In this document: positions 62,202 through 64,000 of the stretch, one piece after another | How positions within the stretch are numbered: position 1 is the stretch's first letter | Layout: every line of letters starts with the position of its first letter | DNA from: Siphlonurus alternatus | Taxonomy: Eukaryota; Arthropoda; Insecta; Ephemeroptera; Siphlonuridae | Assembly: GCA_949825025.1 (NCBI GenBank) | Contig: OX463781.1 | Span: forward strand, 6,551,370 to 6,615,369 | Reading direction: 5' to 3' | Length of the DNA stretch: 64,000 bases | Made by a program: the position numbers and the translations under genes | Notes under the pieces: model-generated | What the model was told of the DNA's origin: nothing | Databases searched by the model: none | What the model saw: the letters and a program-made list of their open reading frames with translations, nothing else

Positions 62202-64000
62202 ATGTTATGGTCAGCATGTATATGAGCTTGGTATTGTGAGCTATATATTCTTAATATATTTTAAGTAAAAAAAAAAAAGTATATAAACAGATAATTATGA
62301 TCCTAATGTTGGTGTTTCACCTGCAGAAAAAAGTTTAAATTGGTCCAGACAATCTATAAAATTCAGGTATGCTTACAATGTTGAAGCTAAAATTTTCCAA
62401 TATATTGCTAATATCATAAATCAGATCTTATTTAAATTAAAGCTCTCTGGTTATGTCATAGATATTTTTAATGCAAATCAAATTAGAAATAATAAACAAT
62501 CTACTGGCCATGTAAAATTACATTTTTTTTTTAAAAACAAAAACTTTATAAAAACATGGTTCCTAATTAAATGGAACAATACTAATTCTGTTGGTTAAAA
62601 AATACATAATTAAAGCATCTTATAAATAATAAATATTTATGATACAAATTTATATTTGACAATAACAGATTGTATCCAAGAATACATACAGTTTAGTCAT
62701 ACACCTTTTAAGTTCTATTATAAGTTACATACTGGCCAAAAACATTCAAATATATTTCATGTATTAAAAATACATATGAAAGTAAAGAAATTAACACAAT
62801 TAAAATTTCCTCTAAATTAAATAGCAATAAAACAATAGTTGGTATTGTGACATGCGATCTTGTTTGTGTTCACCACCACTACGTATATAGAGCCCTGTGT
62901 CGAGTAATTACCTCGCACAGATCGGATCTGGCCGCGAGTGTCTGGCCTGGTGTTTTGTGTGGCGCCTCTATCTCACTATCTTAACTCCCATCTCTGCCGA
63001 CCAACTCCATTCATCAAGCTCCTTCTTATATAGCTAAGAATGGCGCCCCCGTTTGAACGCCAACATCGACGCGATTTACGACGTGAAAATTGCTTGCTGC
63101 TCCTCCTCCTCCTCTAGGTTACCTTTGCCTCTCTCGCTAGCTTCTTCTCTCTACCAGTGATTTACATTCACCTGTCTGCCCTTCTTCGTTAATCCTCGCC
63201 TTCTATAAGATATATCTTTCTACAACTCCAGAATCATTTCGTAAGAAAAACGTGAACCAAACACATAAAATATCTGGAAAAGGATTTATATATGTATGCC
63301 AAATATTTTTTTTGTTCTATACTTTCAATAGAAATATTTATGGTTTAGATTTTTTATCAGAATATATTTTAGAATTTTCAAAATAAGTTGTTACAAGAAG
63401 GAAAATAGATTCATATTATTCTTAATTACAGGCTATTAATTTATAATTAAAGCAATACATTTAACATTCCAATGTTATTTATCGATGAATTTTTATGGTC
63501 AAACCTTTGAATGGAGTATCTCAGTTTATCACAAGCTATATAATTCAAATTATAATTAGGTAGATAGCTCCTTTATATACAGGGGAAAACAAAATATCAT
63601 TTCATTAATTACAATATTTCATTTTAAAATGTTTTCATTAATTCACATGCAGCATCATTAAAAGTATACAATTTCACAACAAGGTATTATCACTTGATCC
63701 CTATTTCATTCCAACACATTTGAAGCCATTTATACGTATATTACATTAATTGGTAAAGCATTGAATATCATGTAAAAAAAAAAAGAAAAAAAATCTATTT
63801 TACATTATTAATAATATGTTGCTAAACCTTTGTTTTATTGTATAACTTCATATTATGCAGCAATACGGGTAAACAATATTCAGTGAAGTGTAATAACTAA
63901 TAATACATGATTATCACACTGCACAGAATTTCGATGACTTGTCTGATATAATTCTCCGTGTTTCCACGTTATTCTTCCGGCTGACTGCCCCCACCTGCTC
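62202..64000. other. Intergenic stretch with a large GC-richer island
   Basis: The island at about 62865-63200 is the longest in the right half. It includes CAGATCGGATCTGGCCGCGA, AATGGCGCCCCCGTTTGAAC, CATCGACGCGATTTACGACG and a CTCCTCCTCCTCCTC tract. It may be a regulatory element or promoter, but no ORF is supported. The rest is AT-rich, and the window ends in GACTGCCCCCACCTGCTC. Confidence 0.4.

Overview
The window is AT-rich eukaryotic DNA, about 70 percent A+T by eye. It carries spliced genes, AATAAA signals, long simple-sequence arrays and many short inverted-repeat transposons. The one developmental gene is a Noc/Elbow (NET-family) zinc-finger gene with the arthropod-type start (MVVLDGGG...) and a conserved exon junction, so the source is almost certainly an insect. 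I cannot fix the order.

Layout. (1) 294-5890, minus strand: a nearly complete non-LTR retrotransposon of the CR1/Jockey group. ORF2 (AP endonuclease plus reverse transcriptase) is uninterrupted. ORF1 carries a TARG1/OARD1-like macrodomain that keeps the two catalytic residues of the ADP-ribose hydrolase, and a 9 x 45 bp in-frame GC-rich minisatellite. ORF2 has no AUG of its own and joins ORF1 through an A9 run. This is the most unusual system in the window. (2) 5.9-19 kb: non-coding DNA with short GC-richer islands and inverted-repeat elements. (3) 19096-21671, minus strand: noc, two coding exons, about 496 residues. (4) 22-48 kb: gene desert with (CT)n, (AAAT)n and (GA)n arrays, a 5'-truncated second LINE at 25.7-26.5 kb, GC-rich exon-like blocks of a possibly broken gene at 34.1-35.15 kb, and MITEs. 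(5) 48098-48706, plus strand: an intronless MORN-repeat gene resembling MORN3. (6) 48.8-64 kb: more desert with fold-back elements.

A noc-type transcription factor in a large desert dotted with GC-richer islands fits a developmental regulatory landscape, but no island can be proved functional from one sequence. The desert has been repeatedly invaded by small DNA elements: two hAT-type MITEs, a fold-back family with three copies (31.1, 50.7 and 61.0 kb), a second fold-back family (56.7 kb, decayed copy at 17.3 kb), and tiny palindromic insertions of 26-40 bp flanked by perfect 7-9 bp direct repeats. One of these lies inside a fold-back element, whose sister copy shows the empty site.
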